Origin: Bacteroidota bacterium | GTDB lineage: Bacteria > Bacteroidota > Rhodothermia > Rhodothermales > UBA10348 | Direction: 5' to 3' | Length of the DNA: 42,421 nt | NCBI GenBank assembly: GCA_029262855.1 | Contig: JAJCYP010000042.1 | Location: 1 to 42,421 of the forward strand | Part shown: in pieces, positions 24,460-32,426 of the stretch | How the letters are laid out: the number at the start of each line of letters is the position of its first letter | Numbering within the stretch: the stretch's first letter is position 1 | The notes under the pieces: model-generated | The model's input: the letters and a program-made list of their open reading frames with translations, nothing else | Database searches by the model: none | Told to the model about the DNA's origin: nothing | Position numbers and translations under genes: made by a program

Positions 24460-24471
24460 CCTGACGGCCCT

Positions 24472-24570
24472 GGTTTGTCCGCTGGGGCCCGCTTACAAGC
24501 CGCTGCGGAGGGCGCGATTATCGTTGGGCATTTTGGTGGCGCGGCTTGACGGGGCCCCAACGAACAAACC
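24472..24570. repeat. 99-bp element with 19-bp terminal inverted repeats (MITE-like or structured RNA)
   Basis: The 19 bases at 24472-24490 (GGTTTGTCCGCTGGGGCCC) are matched in inverted orientation at 24552-24570 with two differences, and nested inside is a perfect 8-bp inverted pair, CAAGCCGC 24496-24503 with GCGGCTTG 24541-24548. In an RNA from the minus strand both differences become G-U pairs, so all 19 positions pair, followed by a 5/3 internal loop and the 8-bp stem. No clear target-site duplication flanks it. It begins inside the T-tract of the tRNA terminator. It could be a non-autonomous insertion or a transcribed structure. Confidence 0.6.
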
Positions 24571-24592
24571 CCGACTGCGGGGCAGTCGGGGT
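24563..24592 (-). terminator. Intrinsic terminator of tRNA-Ser
   Basis: On the minus strand, ten bases after the tRNA 3' end, CCCCGACTGC-type arms (24582-24591 with 24569-24578) form a 10-bp G+C-rich stem, extended by an A-T pair, with a three-base loop and followed by TTTGTT. This is a normal Rho-independent terminator for the tRNA gene. Confidence 0.75.
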
Positions 24593-24600
24593 CATGCGGT

Positions 24601-24690
<90 letters not shown>

Positions 24691-24805
24691 GTAGCAGCCA
24701 ATCTACAATGTGCCCCGCCTCTTGATCCAGCCATGCCTGCCAGATTCTCCGACGCTTCGGACACGACCGCGAGAGCCTCAGGACATACCCTCTTCGCCTC
24801 CTTTG

Positions 24806-24932
24806 CTGGGGTGGTCCAGAATTGCGTCAGATCAAGGCGGGCAAGGCGAGGAAGCGGAGCTGTACTCCAGTACAGTGAGCATTCCGAGTCCGCAGCCCAA
24901 CGCAGAGATGGCGGAATTATGGGCTACCCCAG
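24806..24932. repeat. 127-bp ERIC-like imperfect palindrome overlapping the end of atpG
   Basis: Left arm CTGGGGTGGTCCAGAATT (24806-24823) and right arm AATTATGGGCTACCCCAG (24915-24932) are inverted copies matching at 15 of 18 positions. At the exact centre CTGTACT and AGTACAG (24860-24875) form a 7-bp hairpin with a two-base loop, and the flanks between show weaker symmetry. The right arm contains the TAG stop of atpG. Length, central hairpin and position in transcribed intergenic DNA resemble the ERIC class of enterobacterial palindromes, including a core like AGCT-TAC...GTA-GTGA, but it is not a classical ERIC sequence. It could fold in the atpG 3' end and act as an end signal. Confidence 0.65.
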
Positions 24933-25838
24933 AGCGTCAGCGCCGGACGTAATCTCTATCAGCTCCTTAGTAATCGCGTCCTGACGCGCCCGATTGTACT
25001 TCAGCTTCAGGTCCTTGAGCAGATCCTCAGCGTTGTTGGTCGCGCTATCCATCGCCACCATGCGGGCTCCCTGCTCGGCGGCATTGGACTCGAGAAGGGC
25101 GCGCCACACCTGATAGTTCAGGTAGCGCGGCACCAGTTCGTTCAGAAGTTTCTCCGCGTCGGGCTCAAACAGGTAGTCGACCGCCGCTTTAGGCTCCTCC
25201 GTCTCACCAAGGCCCTGATCTTCCATCACCGGAGTCAGGAACTGGTGGCTCGGGATCGGAAGGAAGGGCTCGACCACCCGGTTCTGTGAGATGGTGTTCT
25301 TGAACTCGTTGAAGATCAGGAATACCTGATCCCACTTGAGCGCGTTGTAGCCATCCACTGCCTCTTTCGCCACTTCGCTGGCCGTCGAAAACGAGAGCTT
25401 GTCGAAGGCACCTCGATGATCGCCGAGAATCTGGTAGTCGCGATGGGCAAAGTGCTCGTGACCCTTTCGCCCAACGCAGATCAGGTAGAGATGGCCGTTG
25501 TCACGCTCGGTGGAAAACCGCTCTTCGATGACCTTCTCGGCAACCTTGATCAGGTTGGAGTTGAACCCGCCGGCGAGACCGCGATCCGCCGTGACGATGA
25601 TGAGGCAGACACCCTCAGACACGTCCTCCATGCTGAAGAGCGGATGGCTCGACGGATCAACGTGGCGTTTGAGGTGGCTGATAATCTCGCCCACCTTGAA
25701 CGCATACGGACGGGTGTGAAAGATGCCTTCCTGCGCCTTCCGCAGTTTTGCGGCCGAAACCATCTTCATCGCCCGGGTTACCTGCTGGGTATTCCGGACC
25801 GATGAAATGCGGTTTCGTATGTCTCTGAGGCTTGCCAT
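24924..25838 (-). CDS. atpG: F1F0 ATP synthase gamma subunit
   Basis: The 304-residue rotor shaft of the F1 motor. The N-terminal helix SLRDIRNRISSVRNTQQVTRAMKMVSAAKLRKAQ and the C-terminal helix NAAEQGARMVAMDSATNNAEDLLKDLKLKYNRARQ, followed by ITKELIEITSGADAL, are diagnostic. The Rossmann-like middle domain (ADRGLAGGFNSNLI) is intact. It is the last gene of the atp cluster, 15 bp after atpA, and its stop lies in the right arm of the 127-bp palindrome. Confidence 0.98.
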   Translation of the reverse strand: MASLRDIRNRISSVRNTQQVTRAMKMVSAAKLRKAQEGIFHTRPYAFKVGEIISHLKRHVDPSSHPLFSMEDVSEGVCLIIVTADRGLAGGFNSNLIKVAEKVIEERFSTERDNGHLYLICVGRKGHEHFAHRDYQILGDHRGAFDKLSFSTASEVAKEAVDGYNALKWDQVFLIFNEFKNTISQNRVVEPFLPIPSHQFLTPVMEDQGLGETEEPKAAVDYLFEPDAEKLLNELVPRYLNYQVWRALLESNAAEQGARMVAMDSATNNAEDLLKDLKLKYNRARQDAITKELIEITSGADALG

Positions 25839-25853
25839 CCGTCGGTACCTGGG

Positions 25854-27443
25854 CTAAGCAGTCTTGAGGGCTACGAGGTCGCCGGCGACCTGCTTCAGCG
25901 TGGCCGCAGCTTCGTCAGAGGTCTTGCCCGTCTCCCTGATTTCGTCGAGCAGCGCGCCGTGCTTCAGTCTCAGGCGCTCCAGGAAGTCCTTCTCCAACCC
26001 GCGAATCTGATCCACCGGGACCGCATCCAGGAATCCCTGGGTGGCCGCGTAGATGATCGCAATCTGCTCTTCCACCGGAAACGGCTGGTAGAGTCCCTGC
26101 TTCAGCACCTCGACGAGAAGGGCTCCACGGGTCAGCTGACGCTGCGTGGCGGGATCGAGATCGGAACCGAACTTGGAGAAGGCCTCCAGCTCGCGGTACT
26201 GCGCCAGGTCAAGGCGGAGCGTTCCCGCGACCTTCTTCATGGCCTTGGTCTGTGCGTTTCCGCCCACACGGGAGACAGAGATGCCCACGTTAATGGCGGG
26301 CCGCACACCTGCGTTGAAGAGATTGGACTCCAGGAAGATCTGACCGTCGGTGATCGAGATCACGTTGGTCGGGATGTACGCAGAGACGTCGCCGGCCTGG
26401 GTTTCAATCACCGGCAGCGCCGTCAACGAGCCACCACCCTTGATCATCCCGTTCAGCGAGTCGGGAACGTCGTTCATGGCCTGAGCCACAGCATCGGTGG
26501 AGTTCACCTTTGCCGCACGCTCGAGAAGCCGGGAGTGGAGGTAGAACACGTCGCCGGGATAGGCCTCGCGCCCAGGCGGGCGGCGCAGGAGCAACGACAC
26601 CTGGCGATAGGCCACCGCCTGCTTCGACAGGTCATCGAAGATGACGAGTGCGTGGCGGCCGGTATCGCGGAAGAGCTCACCAAGGCAGGCACCGGCGTAC
26701 GGTGCGATGTACTGCAGCGTCGCAGGATCCGAGGCCGAGGCGTTGACGATGGTGGTGTACTCCATCGCGCCGTACTCCTCGAGCACGCGCTGAACCTGAG
26801 CCACGGTCGAATTCTTCTGACCGACTGCGACATAGATGCAGTAGACCGGCTTGTCGGTCTGGTGCGTCGCCTTCTGGGCCAGAATGGTGTCCACCAGCAC
26901 AGAGGTCTTGCCAGTCTGCCGATCCCCGATCACCAACTCTCGCTGACCGCGACCAATCGGGATCATGGAGTCGATCGCCTTGATCCCCGTCTGCAGCGGC
27001 TCCGAGACCGGCTCCCGGTAGATGACCGATGGGGCCTTGCGTTCCAGCGGCATCTCGTAGGTCTTGCCGGCGATGGGGCCGCGACCATCAATCGGAACCC
27101 CGAGAGGATCAATCACGCGGCCGAGCATTCCCTCGCCCACGTTGATCGAGGCAATGCGCTTGGTCCTGCGGACCTCGTCGCCTTCCTTGACCGAATCCGC
27201 GTTGCCGAACAGCACCGCGCCTACGTTGTCCTCTTCCAGGTTCAGCACCATACCGGAGACACCGGTGGAAGGGAATTCAAGGAGCTCTCCGGCCTGCACT
27301 TTCGAGAGGCCGTAGATGCGGGCGATTCCGTCTCCAACCTGGAGAACAGATCCTACCTCGTAAACGTCGGTTGCCGATTCAAAGCCACCGAGTTCGCGCT
27401 TCAGGACTGCAGTGACCTCATCGGGTCGAATTGCCGTTGCCAT
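25854..27443 (-). CDS. atpA: F1F0 ATP synthase alpha subunit
   Basis: The 529-residue regulatory subunit of F1, alternating with beta in the catalytic hexamer. Visible: the beta-barrel start ([22 protein letters not shown]), Walker [10 protein letters not shown], the [15 protein letters not shown] segment, the conserved [17 protein letters not shown] and [24 protein letters not shown], and the arginine-finger region [15 protein letters not shown]. Starts with ATG 36 bp after the atpH stop. The beta and epsilon genes are not in this cluster. Confidence 0.98.
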   Translation of the reverse strand: MATAIRPDEVTAVLKRELGGFESATDVYEVGSVLQVGDGIARIYGLSKVQAGELLEFPSTGVSGMVLNLEEDNVGAVLFGNADSVKEGDEVRRTKRIASINVGEGMLGRVIDPLGVPIDGRGPIAGKTYEMPLERKAPSVIYREPVSEPLQTGIKAIDSMIPIGRGQRELVIGDRQTGKTSVLVDTILAQKATHQTDKPVYCIYVAVGQKNSTVAQVQRVLEEYGAMEYTTIVNASASDPATLQYIAPYAGACLGELFRDTGRHALVIFDDLSKQAVAYRQVSLLLRRPPGREAYPGDVFYLHSRLLERAAKVNSTDAVAQAMNDVPDSLNGMIKGGGSLTALPVIETQAGDVSAYIPTNVISITDGQIFLESNLFNAGVRPAINVGISVSRVGGNAQTKAMKKVAGTLRLDLAQYRELEAFSKFGSDLDPATQRQLTRGALLVEVLKQGLYQPFPVEEQIAIIYAATQGFLDAVPVDQIRGLEKDFLERLRLKHGALLDEIRETGKTSDEAAATLKQVAGDLVALKTA

Positions 27444-27479
27444 CGCGTATCAAATTGTAAGGGCTTCGATAAGCCCTGG

Positions 27480-28025
27480 TTAGTTCATCGTGGCGGGATC
27501 CAACATGCGCTCACGAAGTGAGGCCAACCTGTTGGATACGCTTCCGTCATACACCGTGTCTCCCACCTGAACGACTATCCCCCCGATGAGGGACGCGTCC
27601 ACGGAGACGTCCAGTCGCACTCGTTTCGCAAGTTGCTCCTCCAAGGCCGCCGAGATGGCCTTTCGGTCATCGCTCGACGGTTCCCGGGCAGAGCGCACGG
27701 CAACCTGAACAATTCCTTCCTCCTCGTCCCGGAGATCCTGGTAGGCGATGGCCATTTCCATCACCTCTCCCTCACGTCGCTTGTCCACCAAGAGGTGAAG
27801 CATGCGGACCGTGACGGCACTCAGGCGATTGGAAAACAGGCCATCAACCACGGCCCTTTTCTTGTCCCGTGAAATCACGGGGCTACCGAAGAAGCGAACC
27901 AGCTCAGGCGAGTCGTCCATGGCTTCGCGAAGGTTCGCGATGTCCAGGTCAACGGCGTCCCTGGAGGCGGCCGCCCCTTCCAGAAGGGCCTGCGCGTAGC
28001 GACGCGCGATGGTGAGGTTGCTCAT
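27480..28025 (-). CDS. atpH: F1F0 ATP synthase delta subunit
   Basis: A 181-residue peripheral-stalk subunit joining F1 to subunit b. The N-terminal SNLTIARRYAQALLEGA, the middle ELVRFFGSPVISRDKKRAVVDGLF and the C-terminal domain with VRLDVSVDASLIGGIVVQVGD match the OSCP/delta family. It is placed between atpF and atpA in the normal order, 10 bp after atpF. Confidence 0.97.
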   Translation of the reverse strand: MSNLTIARRYAQALLEGAAASRDAVDLDIANLREAMDDSPELVRFFGSPVISRDKKRAVVDGLFSNRLSAVTVRMLHLLVDKRREGEVMEMAIAYQDLRDEEEGIVQVAVRSAREPSSDDRKAISAALEEQLAKRVRLDVSVDASLIGGIVVQVGDTVYDGSVSNRLASLRERMLDPATMN

Positions 28026-28035
28026 CTAATGGCGC

Positions 28036-28545
28036 TCAGTTGGTCGGCAGGTCGTTCAGGAAGTCGGTCACCAGCTTGCGCTGGCGATCGCCATTCATGC
28101 TTTCACCCAAGACCCGCTCAGCAGCCTGAAGGGCCAGATCGGCCACCTCGGTGCGAAGCGCCACGAGGGCAGAATCGCGCTCGCGCTCGATTTCTGCCAG
28201 CGCGGATGCCTGCATCTGCCGAAGCTGGTTCTTGGTCTTGTCGACCTCCTCTGCACGCAGGGTCTCAGCCGTGTCGCGGGCTTCCCGAAGGATGCGCTGC
28301 GCCTCGACCTCCGACTCGCGGCGAGCCTTGTCGTTGTCCGCCTGAATCAGTCTCGCCTCGGCCAGGGCCTTTTCAGCCTGATCGAGTGAAGTCTGAATCG
28401 TGGTCTCACGTTCGTCCAGCGCCTTGGTAATCGGTCCCCACGCGAACGTGCGGAGCAGAATCAGCAGAAGGATAAAAGTCAGGGCCACCCAAATCGCCAA
28501 ACCGAAGTTGGGATCCAGGAGACCTGCGGCCAGGATCGGTGTCAT
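28036..28545 (-). CDS. atpF: F1F0 ATP synthase subunit b
   Basis: A 169-residue stator subunit: one N-terminal membrane helix (GLAIWVALTFILLLILLRTFAW) followed by a long charged coiled coil (KALDERETTIQTSLDQAEKA ... AESEVEAQRILREARDTAET) ending in ERVLGESMNGDRQRKLVTDFL. The ATG at 28545 is preferred over the in-frame TTG at 28551. Only one b gene is present, so the stalk is probably a homodimer. Confidence 0.97.
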   Translation of the reverse strand: MTPILAAGLLDPNFGLAIWVALTFILLLILLRTFAWGPITKALDERETTIQTSLDQAEKALAEARLIQADNDKARRESEVEAQRILREARDTAETLRAEEVDKTKNQLRQMQASALAEIERERDSALVALRTEVADLALQAAERVLGESMNGDRQRKLVTDFLNDLPTN

Positions 28546-28601
28546 GGTCAAGAGGGTCAGAGGCCGGCCCGGTGACGGGCCAGCCGAATTGCCGGTGCGA
28601 T

Positions 28602-28829
28602 TTACTTGATCGCGAGCAGGATGCAGATAACCAGACCGAAAAGTGCCACGCCCTCAATGAGGGCAGCGGCAATAATCATCGTGGTCCGGATATCGCCTGC
28701 GGCCTCGGGCTGGCGGGCAGAGCCCTCCATGGCCGGGCCGGCAAGACGGCCAATGCCGAGGCCGGCTCCGAGTGCGATAAGACCGGCGCCGAGTCCTGCT
28801 CCCAGGTAAGCCAAAGCTGTCGGTTCCAT
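28602..28829 (-). CDS. atpE: F1F0 ATP synthase subunit c
   Basis: A 75-residue hairpin of two membrane helices forming the rotor ring. Helix 1 has the glycine-rich AGLGAGLIALGAGLGIG; the polar loop is ARQPEAAGDIRT; helix 2 carries the ion-binding carboxylate in ALIEGVALFGLVI (Glu59). The residues next to that glutamate lack the serine/threonine pattern of sodium-binding rings, so proton coupling is the better inference. It sits between atpB and atpF. Confidence 0.97.
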   Translation of the reverse strand: MEPTALAYLGAGLGAGLIALGAGLGIGRLAGPAMEGSARQPEAAGDIRTTMIIAAALIEGVALFGLVICILLAIK

Positions 28830-28909
28830 TGTATCAGTGGGTGTTCTTCGTTGTGTAAAAGTGGCTCGCCTCGCGGCCGACCTATGCCGGCCGGAGACTC
28901 ACCGGATAG

Positions 28910-30118
28910 CTATTCGAGGACCGCTTCGTGCATCTCCGCCATCCCTGGCGCGTGATGCTGATCTTCCTCGTGGTGATGCTCGTGCTGTGCCACGGCCATG
29001 CCGATGAACAGAGCAGAAAGCATCGTAAAGACGTAGGCCTGGATGAAGGAGACCAGCAGTTCCAGGCAGTAGATAAACAGCGCGAAGGCCACCGAGATCG
29101 GCGCGACACCGTAGCCGGCGACGCCGCCAAAAAGACTGCCGAAGGTGAAAATGAGTCCGATCAGACTCAGGATCACAAGGTGACCCGCGGTCATATTGGC
29201 AAAGAGCCGGATGGCCAGGGCGATGGGCTTCGTAAACAGTCCCAGCAGCTCAACCGGGATCAGGATGGGCTTCACAAACGCGGGCACACCCGGCGGATTG
29301 AAGATGTGCATCCAGTGATCCCGCGACCCGCCCAACTGGGTGAGCACAAAGGTGATGGTCGCCAGGACCGCCGTGACCATGATGTTGGACGTCGCAGTCG
29401 CGCCGAAGGGCACCAGACCGAGCAGATTGCAGGTCAGAATGAAGAAGAAGACCGTCAGGAGGTACGGGAGGTACTTGTCGGTCTTGTCGCCCAGATTCGG
29501 ACGGGCGATCTCATCGCGAACAAACAGGACCAGCGTCTCCAGCATGTTCTGCAGCCGGCCTTTGGGAGCCGAGGTCCGTCCTATGCCGGCCTTGTAGCGT
29601 CCGGCCAGGCGAATGAACAGGAAGGCCACCAGAAGCATCCCGAACCAGGCAAAGAGCAACTGGCGGGTTATCGACATGTCGATGACGACCGAGCCGGCCG
29701 CGGGACTCAGGGCGGCGTAGTAGTAGTCGTGTCGACCCTCGACCGCAGCCTCGGTATGCTCGTCTGGCGCCGCACCGGCGTGATCACCTTCGGCCTCGGC
29801 CGGGGCTGCGTGGCCATCGTCCGCCCAGACTGCGGTGTAGTGTCCTGCATGAACCGCCGCAGTGGAACTCCAGAAGAAGTCTACACCCAGGCCGCCCTCG
29901 GCGTCACGGACGACAAAAATGCGAGGCAGCTCCACCTTCCCCTTCCGATCGGTACCGATCTTCAGAGGCGAGAAATCCCAGTAGTAGCCGTCGGCCACGT
30001 GACCGACGATGTCCAGGTCCTCACCCTCGGAGGCTCCCTGAGCGGCCATCGGCGCGAGCACCATCATTGCGATGGCGGCCGCAAAAAGCGAGGTGCCGAA
30101 TCGGAATGTCTTGATCAT
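28910..30118 (-). CDS. atpB: F1F0 ATP synthase subunit a with long exported N-terminal extension
   Basis: The proton-channel subunit, 402 residues, much longer than the roughly 270 of E. coli. Residues 1-29 are a signal-like helix (LFAAAIAMMVLAPMAAQGA), and residues 30-165 form an extra domain with a His/Glu/Ala-rich stretch (DDGHAAPAEAEGDHAGAAPDEH). The usual membrane core follows, with the essential arginine in LAIRLFANMTAGHLVI and SFIQAYVFTMLSALF. The C-terminus is histidine-rich (QHEHHHEEDQHH). Long N-termini of this sort are known from Bacteroidota-type AtpB. Its ATG overlaps the upstream atpI-like stop (ATGA). Confidence 0.95.
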   Translation of the reverse strand: MIKTFRFGTSLFAAAIAMMVLAPMAAQGASEGEDLDIVGHVADGYYWDFSPLKIGTDRKGKVELPRIFVVRDAEGGLGVDFFWSSTAAVHAGHYTAVWADDGHAAPAEAEGDHAGAAPDEHTEAAVEGRHDYYYAALSPAAGSVVIDMSITRQLLFAWFGMLLVAFLFIRLAGRYKAGIGRTSAPKGRLQNMLETLVLFVRDEIARPNLGDKTDKYLPYLLTVFFFILTCNLLGLVPFGATATSNIMVTAVLATITFVLTQLGGSRDHWMHIFNPPGVPAFVKPILIPVELLGLFTKPIALAIRLFANMTAGHLVILSLIGLIFTFGSLFGGVAGYGVAPISVAFALFIYCLELLVSFIQAYVFTMLSALFIGMAVAQHEHHHEEDQHHAPGMAEMHEAVLE

Positions 30119-30429
30119 GAACGCTGAACCGCTTGCCGGGTCTGCTGGCGATGGAGAAGGGTTATCTCGAGCGTCAACGCCATGGCGAAGACCGCGAAGA
30201 AGCTGACGATGAACACCATGGGCAGCACCGGAGCAAACGCCAGTACGAGCGCGACCGCGGCTGCCGCCACAAACAGTCGAGCGGCCATGCCACCGAATGC
30301 CACCACCATGAAGGTCTGGGGAGACCGATTGAGCGCCACTCGATACGTGAGGTAACTCACAACCCCGTAGACCAATCCGAAGCCGATTCCGAGACTCAAG
30401 CTCAAAATGTACGCGTCGTCAGGTTCCAA
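30115..30429 (-). CDS. AtpI-like small membrane protein of the ATP synthase cluster
   Basis: A protein of about 104 residues with several hydrophobic helices (LSLGIGFGLVYGVVSYLTYRVAL, FMVVAFGGMAARLFVAAAAVALVLAFAP, MVFIVSFFAVFAMALTLEITLLHR), typical of the unassigned small subunit-I protein between atpZ and atpB. It probably helps assemble the c ring or a subunit, as proposed for AtpI. The start is uncertain: no ATG or GTG fits between the atpZ stop and the first helix, and a TTG at 30429 (reading LEPDDAYILSL) is the best choice without a ribosome binding site. The frame stays open far upstream through the atpZ gene. Confidence 0.65.
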   Translation of the reverse strand: MEPDDAYILSLSLGIGFGLVYGVVSYLTYRVALNRSPQTFMVVAFGGMAARLFVAAAAVALVLAFAPVLPMVFIVSFFAVFAMALTLEITLLHRQQTRQAVQRS

Positions 30430-30592
30430 GGGTCCGGTGTCAACGGGAGGGCCCTTCGAGCCCCGGTTTCGAGTAGTTAGGTATTCTACGCTAGACCTCT
30501 CCGGAGGGACGAGGGGCAGGGGTGAATTATGAATGAACGGACCCGCAGAAAGCAGTGAAATAGCTGTGAATGGCCCAAAAACGCCATTTCTG

Positions 30593-30991
30593 TCAACGCC
30601 CTCCCTTTCGGCTCGCGTCTGCCCCCCAGTCCTTGTCACGGTCCCATTCGTCCTTCCACTCGTTCTTCCACTCGTCCGCGTCCTGCGGGTCATCGGTCCA
30701 CTCCGATTCCTTGTACTCCCGATATTTCCTGCCGCGGGCACCCCGCTGAGTCTCCGCATTCATCTTCCGGACCACGCGGGCCAGCTGAATAAAGAACGCG
30801 ATCATCCCGACCACGGCGCCCCCGACCAGTCCCCACGGGGAGGTATCCAGCCACGTGTCCACCAGGAATCCGACTCCCACATAGATGAGCACGGCACCCG
30901 CCAACTGAAAGCCCAGCCCCAGGTAGGGACTGGATTCAAGCATGGATTTCTGCCAGGCCGCCCCCGGGGTTTTTCGTGGGGAGTCGGTCAC
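30593..30991 (-). CDS. AtpZ/AtpI-family protein with Trp-rich charged tail
   Basis: A 132-residue protein whose core (about 15-75) has two membrane helices, GLGFQLAGAVLIYVGVGFLVDTWL and GLVGGAVVGMIAFFIQLARVV, typical of the AtpZ/AtpI family (PF09527 type) encoded at the head of atp operons; AtpZ has been linked to cation transport and ring assembly. The tail (about 78-132) is unusual: highly charged and tryptophan-rich with near-repeats EWKNEWKDEWDRDKDW. It starts 9 bp after the bactofilin stop. Confidence 0.85.
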   Translation of the reverse strand: MTDSPRKTPGAAWQKSMLESSPYLGLGFQLAGAVLIYVGVGFLVDTWLDTSPWGLVGGAVVGMIAFFIQLARVVRKMNAETQRGARGRKYREYKESEWTDDPQDADEWKNEWKDEWDRDKDWGADASRKGGR

Positions 30992-31000
30992 CGTTCAGGC

Positions 31001-31417
31001 CTAGCTGTTCAGGGCCGGCTGTATGGACTTGCCAGAGTGTCCGTTGCCGATTGCGGCCTTCCGCGCAGCATCCAGTCGGCCCATGGTGCAGGTGCCTTCG
31101 AACTTTGCACCTTCCTCGACTACAAGGCGCCCCGTGCGGATGCTGCCCTCTACCTCAGCGGTTGCCTTCAGAACCAGTCGGTCCTCGACCACAATGTCGC
31201 CTTCGATCCTCCCGGCCACGTCGGCGCTCTTCGCCTTCATTTTGCCGTTAATCACCCCCTTATCGGCAATGATGACTTTCCCCTCCACAAGGAGGTCGCC
31301 CTTGATCCGCCCGTTCACGCGGACATCGGTGGTGGATTTCAGGGTTCCTTCGACCTCTGACCCTTCGCCGATGAGGTTGATGGAAGTGAGATCGGGCGTC
31401 ATCTGTGATTTGGCCAT
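31001..31417 (-). CDS. Bactofilin (polymer-forming cytoskeletal protein)
   Basis: A 138-residue bactofilin. The central right-handed beta-helix repeats are visible as short regularly spaced strands with V/I and G (INLIGEGSEVEGTLKST, VRVNGRIKGDLLVEGKVIIA, GVINGKMKAKSADVAGRIEG, DIVVEDRLVLKATAEVEGSI). Bactofilins polymerize without nucleotide and localize envelope enzymes; they commonly work with M23 peptidases. Such a peptidase is encoded directly upstream (45 bp) and atpZ directly downstream, so all are probably co-transcribed. Confidence 0.93.
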   Translation of the reverse strand: MAKSQMTPDLTSINLIGEGSEVEGTLKSTTDVRVNGRIKGDLLVEGKVIIADKGVINGKMKAKSADVAGRIEGDIVVEDRLVLKATAEVEGSIRTGRLVVEEGAKFEGTCTMGRLDAARKAAIGNGHSGKSIQPALNS

Positions 31418-31462
31418 GGCTGAGAGGGGCGATCAGGTTTGAGGTGCATCCAGACACCTGCA

Positions 31463-32356
31463 TTATAAGGTCAGCAGGTATGCAACGGGATCCTGCGCCA
31501 GGCCATCCCGCCACAATTCAAAGTGCAGATGCGGCCCGCTGGTGATTTCCCCGGTATTACCTGAAATGGCAATTGGTTCTCGGGAGGCGATGCGATCGCC
31601 GGCCCGCTTGAGCAGTCGCTGATTGTGTTTGTACACAGAGAGGTAGCCCCCGGAATGCTGAACGGCGATGGTATAGCCGCCGTCGTGGGTCCAGTCCGCC
31701 AGGATCACATAGCCCGCGCTGATGGAGCGCACCACGGACCCCTCCGTCACCGCGATGTCCAGAGCGTAGTGACCGATTCGCGGATCGAAGCCTCGCGTGG
31801 TGAACCCATCCACCGGAGGCAGCACCGGAAACCGCGGGGCATTGAACCCAGCTTGAGAGCCAGCCGCTGCAGGCAGGACGGTGCCCGCCTCTATCGGGAG
31901 AGAGCCCAGCGCAATGGCCGGCTGTTGGTGATCTTCCCAGTCAGCGGAGGCCGGATCCACCTCGCCTTCGACAAGGCCGCCGGTATCCGGGTTCTCAAGA
32001 GCGGGAGCCTCACCTCCCGGCTCGACGCGCCCCATCATGAGATCTCGCAAATGCGACATGTAGGAGTCCTGCGTGGCCAGAGAATCCTCCAGCGCAGAAA
32101 GTCGGAGGCTGTTCAACCGGGCCTCCTCTTTCAGTTCCTGCGTGGCGAGTCCGGGGAACAGCCCCCGCATCGGAGTCGCCACAATCATCAGAAGGAAGAG
32201 CAGGCTAATGCCGAGGGAGACGAATCCGGCCAGGGTCAGGATCTGCCCGGGTCGAACCCGGTATCGCCTGGGCGCATCGAGCCCATCCTCATCGAGCAGG
32301 ATGATATCGACGGCCTGGCCGGCGCTCCGGATGAAATCGGCAAGAAAGGAGAACAT
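31463..32356 (-). CDS. Membrane-anchored M23 (LytM) peptidoglycan endopeptidase
   Basis: A 297-residue protein with a short cytoplasmic start, one membrane helix (about 40-62, LTLAGFVSLGISLLFLLMIVA), a coiled-coil stretch (about 70-108), a linker, and a C-terminal LytM domain. All four zinc ligands are present: His196 and Asp200 in GHYALD, and His276 and His278 in PHLHFE, so it should be an active peptidoglycan endopeptidase. This architecture is that of the LmdC/DipM-type partners recruited by bactofilins, and a bactofilin gene follows it. ATG 32356 is chosen to remove an N-terminal extension that is not hydrophobic. Confidence 0.9.
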   Translation of the reverse strand: MFSFLADFIRSAGQAVDIILLDEDGLDAPRRYRVRPGQILTLAGFVSLGISLLFLLMIVATPMRGLFPGLATQELKEEARLNSLRLSALEDSLATQDSYMSHLRDLMMGRVEPGGEAPALENPDTGGLVEGEVDPASADWEDHQQPAIALGSLPIEAGTVLPAAAGSQAGFNAPRFPVLPPVDGFTTRGFDPRIGHYALDIAVTEGSVVRSISAGYVILADWTHDGGYTIAVQHSGGYLSVYKHNQRLLKRAGDRIASREPIAISGNTGEITSGPHLHFELWRDGLAQDPVAYLLTL

Positions 32357-32426
32357 CCAATCAGTGTAGGTCGTGGGATGGCCGCTCAACGAGACCGTCT
32401 TCCGGGCGGTTCCGCTCGTCTCCGTA

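Noticed and set aside
24082-24549. A 155-codon plus-strand frame and several minus frames over the 80-bp repeats
   Set aside because: The frames exist because the repeat period leaves all frames open; the peptides are repeats of the same low-complexity pattern and have no start signals.
24710-24952. Short frames across the 127-bp palindrome
   Set aside because: They read through the arms of the palindrome and have no ribosome binding site; the palindrome itself is a better explanation.
25959-27521. A 520-codon open frame on the plus strand
   Set aside because: It lies exactly opposite atpA, has no start signal and a composition typical of antisense frames in G+C-rich genes.
25838-30118. Missing beta and epsilon genes read as a defective ATP synthase
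   Set aside because: In this lineage atpD and atpC are commonly encoded at a separate locus; absence here says nothing about function.
28928-30127. A 399-codon open frame on the plus strand
   Set aside because: It is antisense to atpB across its whole length, and atpB has family motifs throughout.
30580-30600. TTGACA-like sequence at the atpZ end taken as a promoter for the atp genes
   Set aside because: No -10 box at a permissible distance could be found, so a promoter is not supported.
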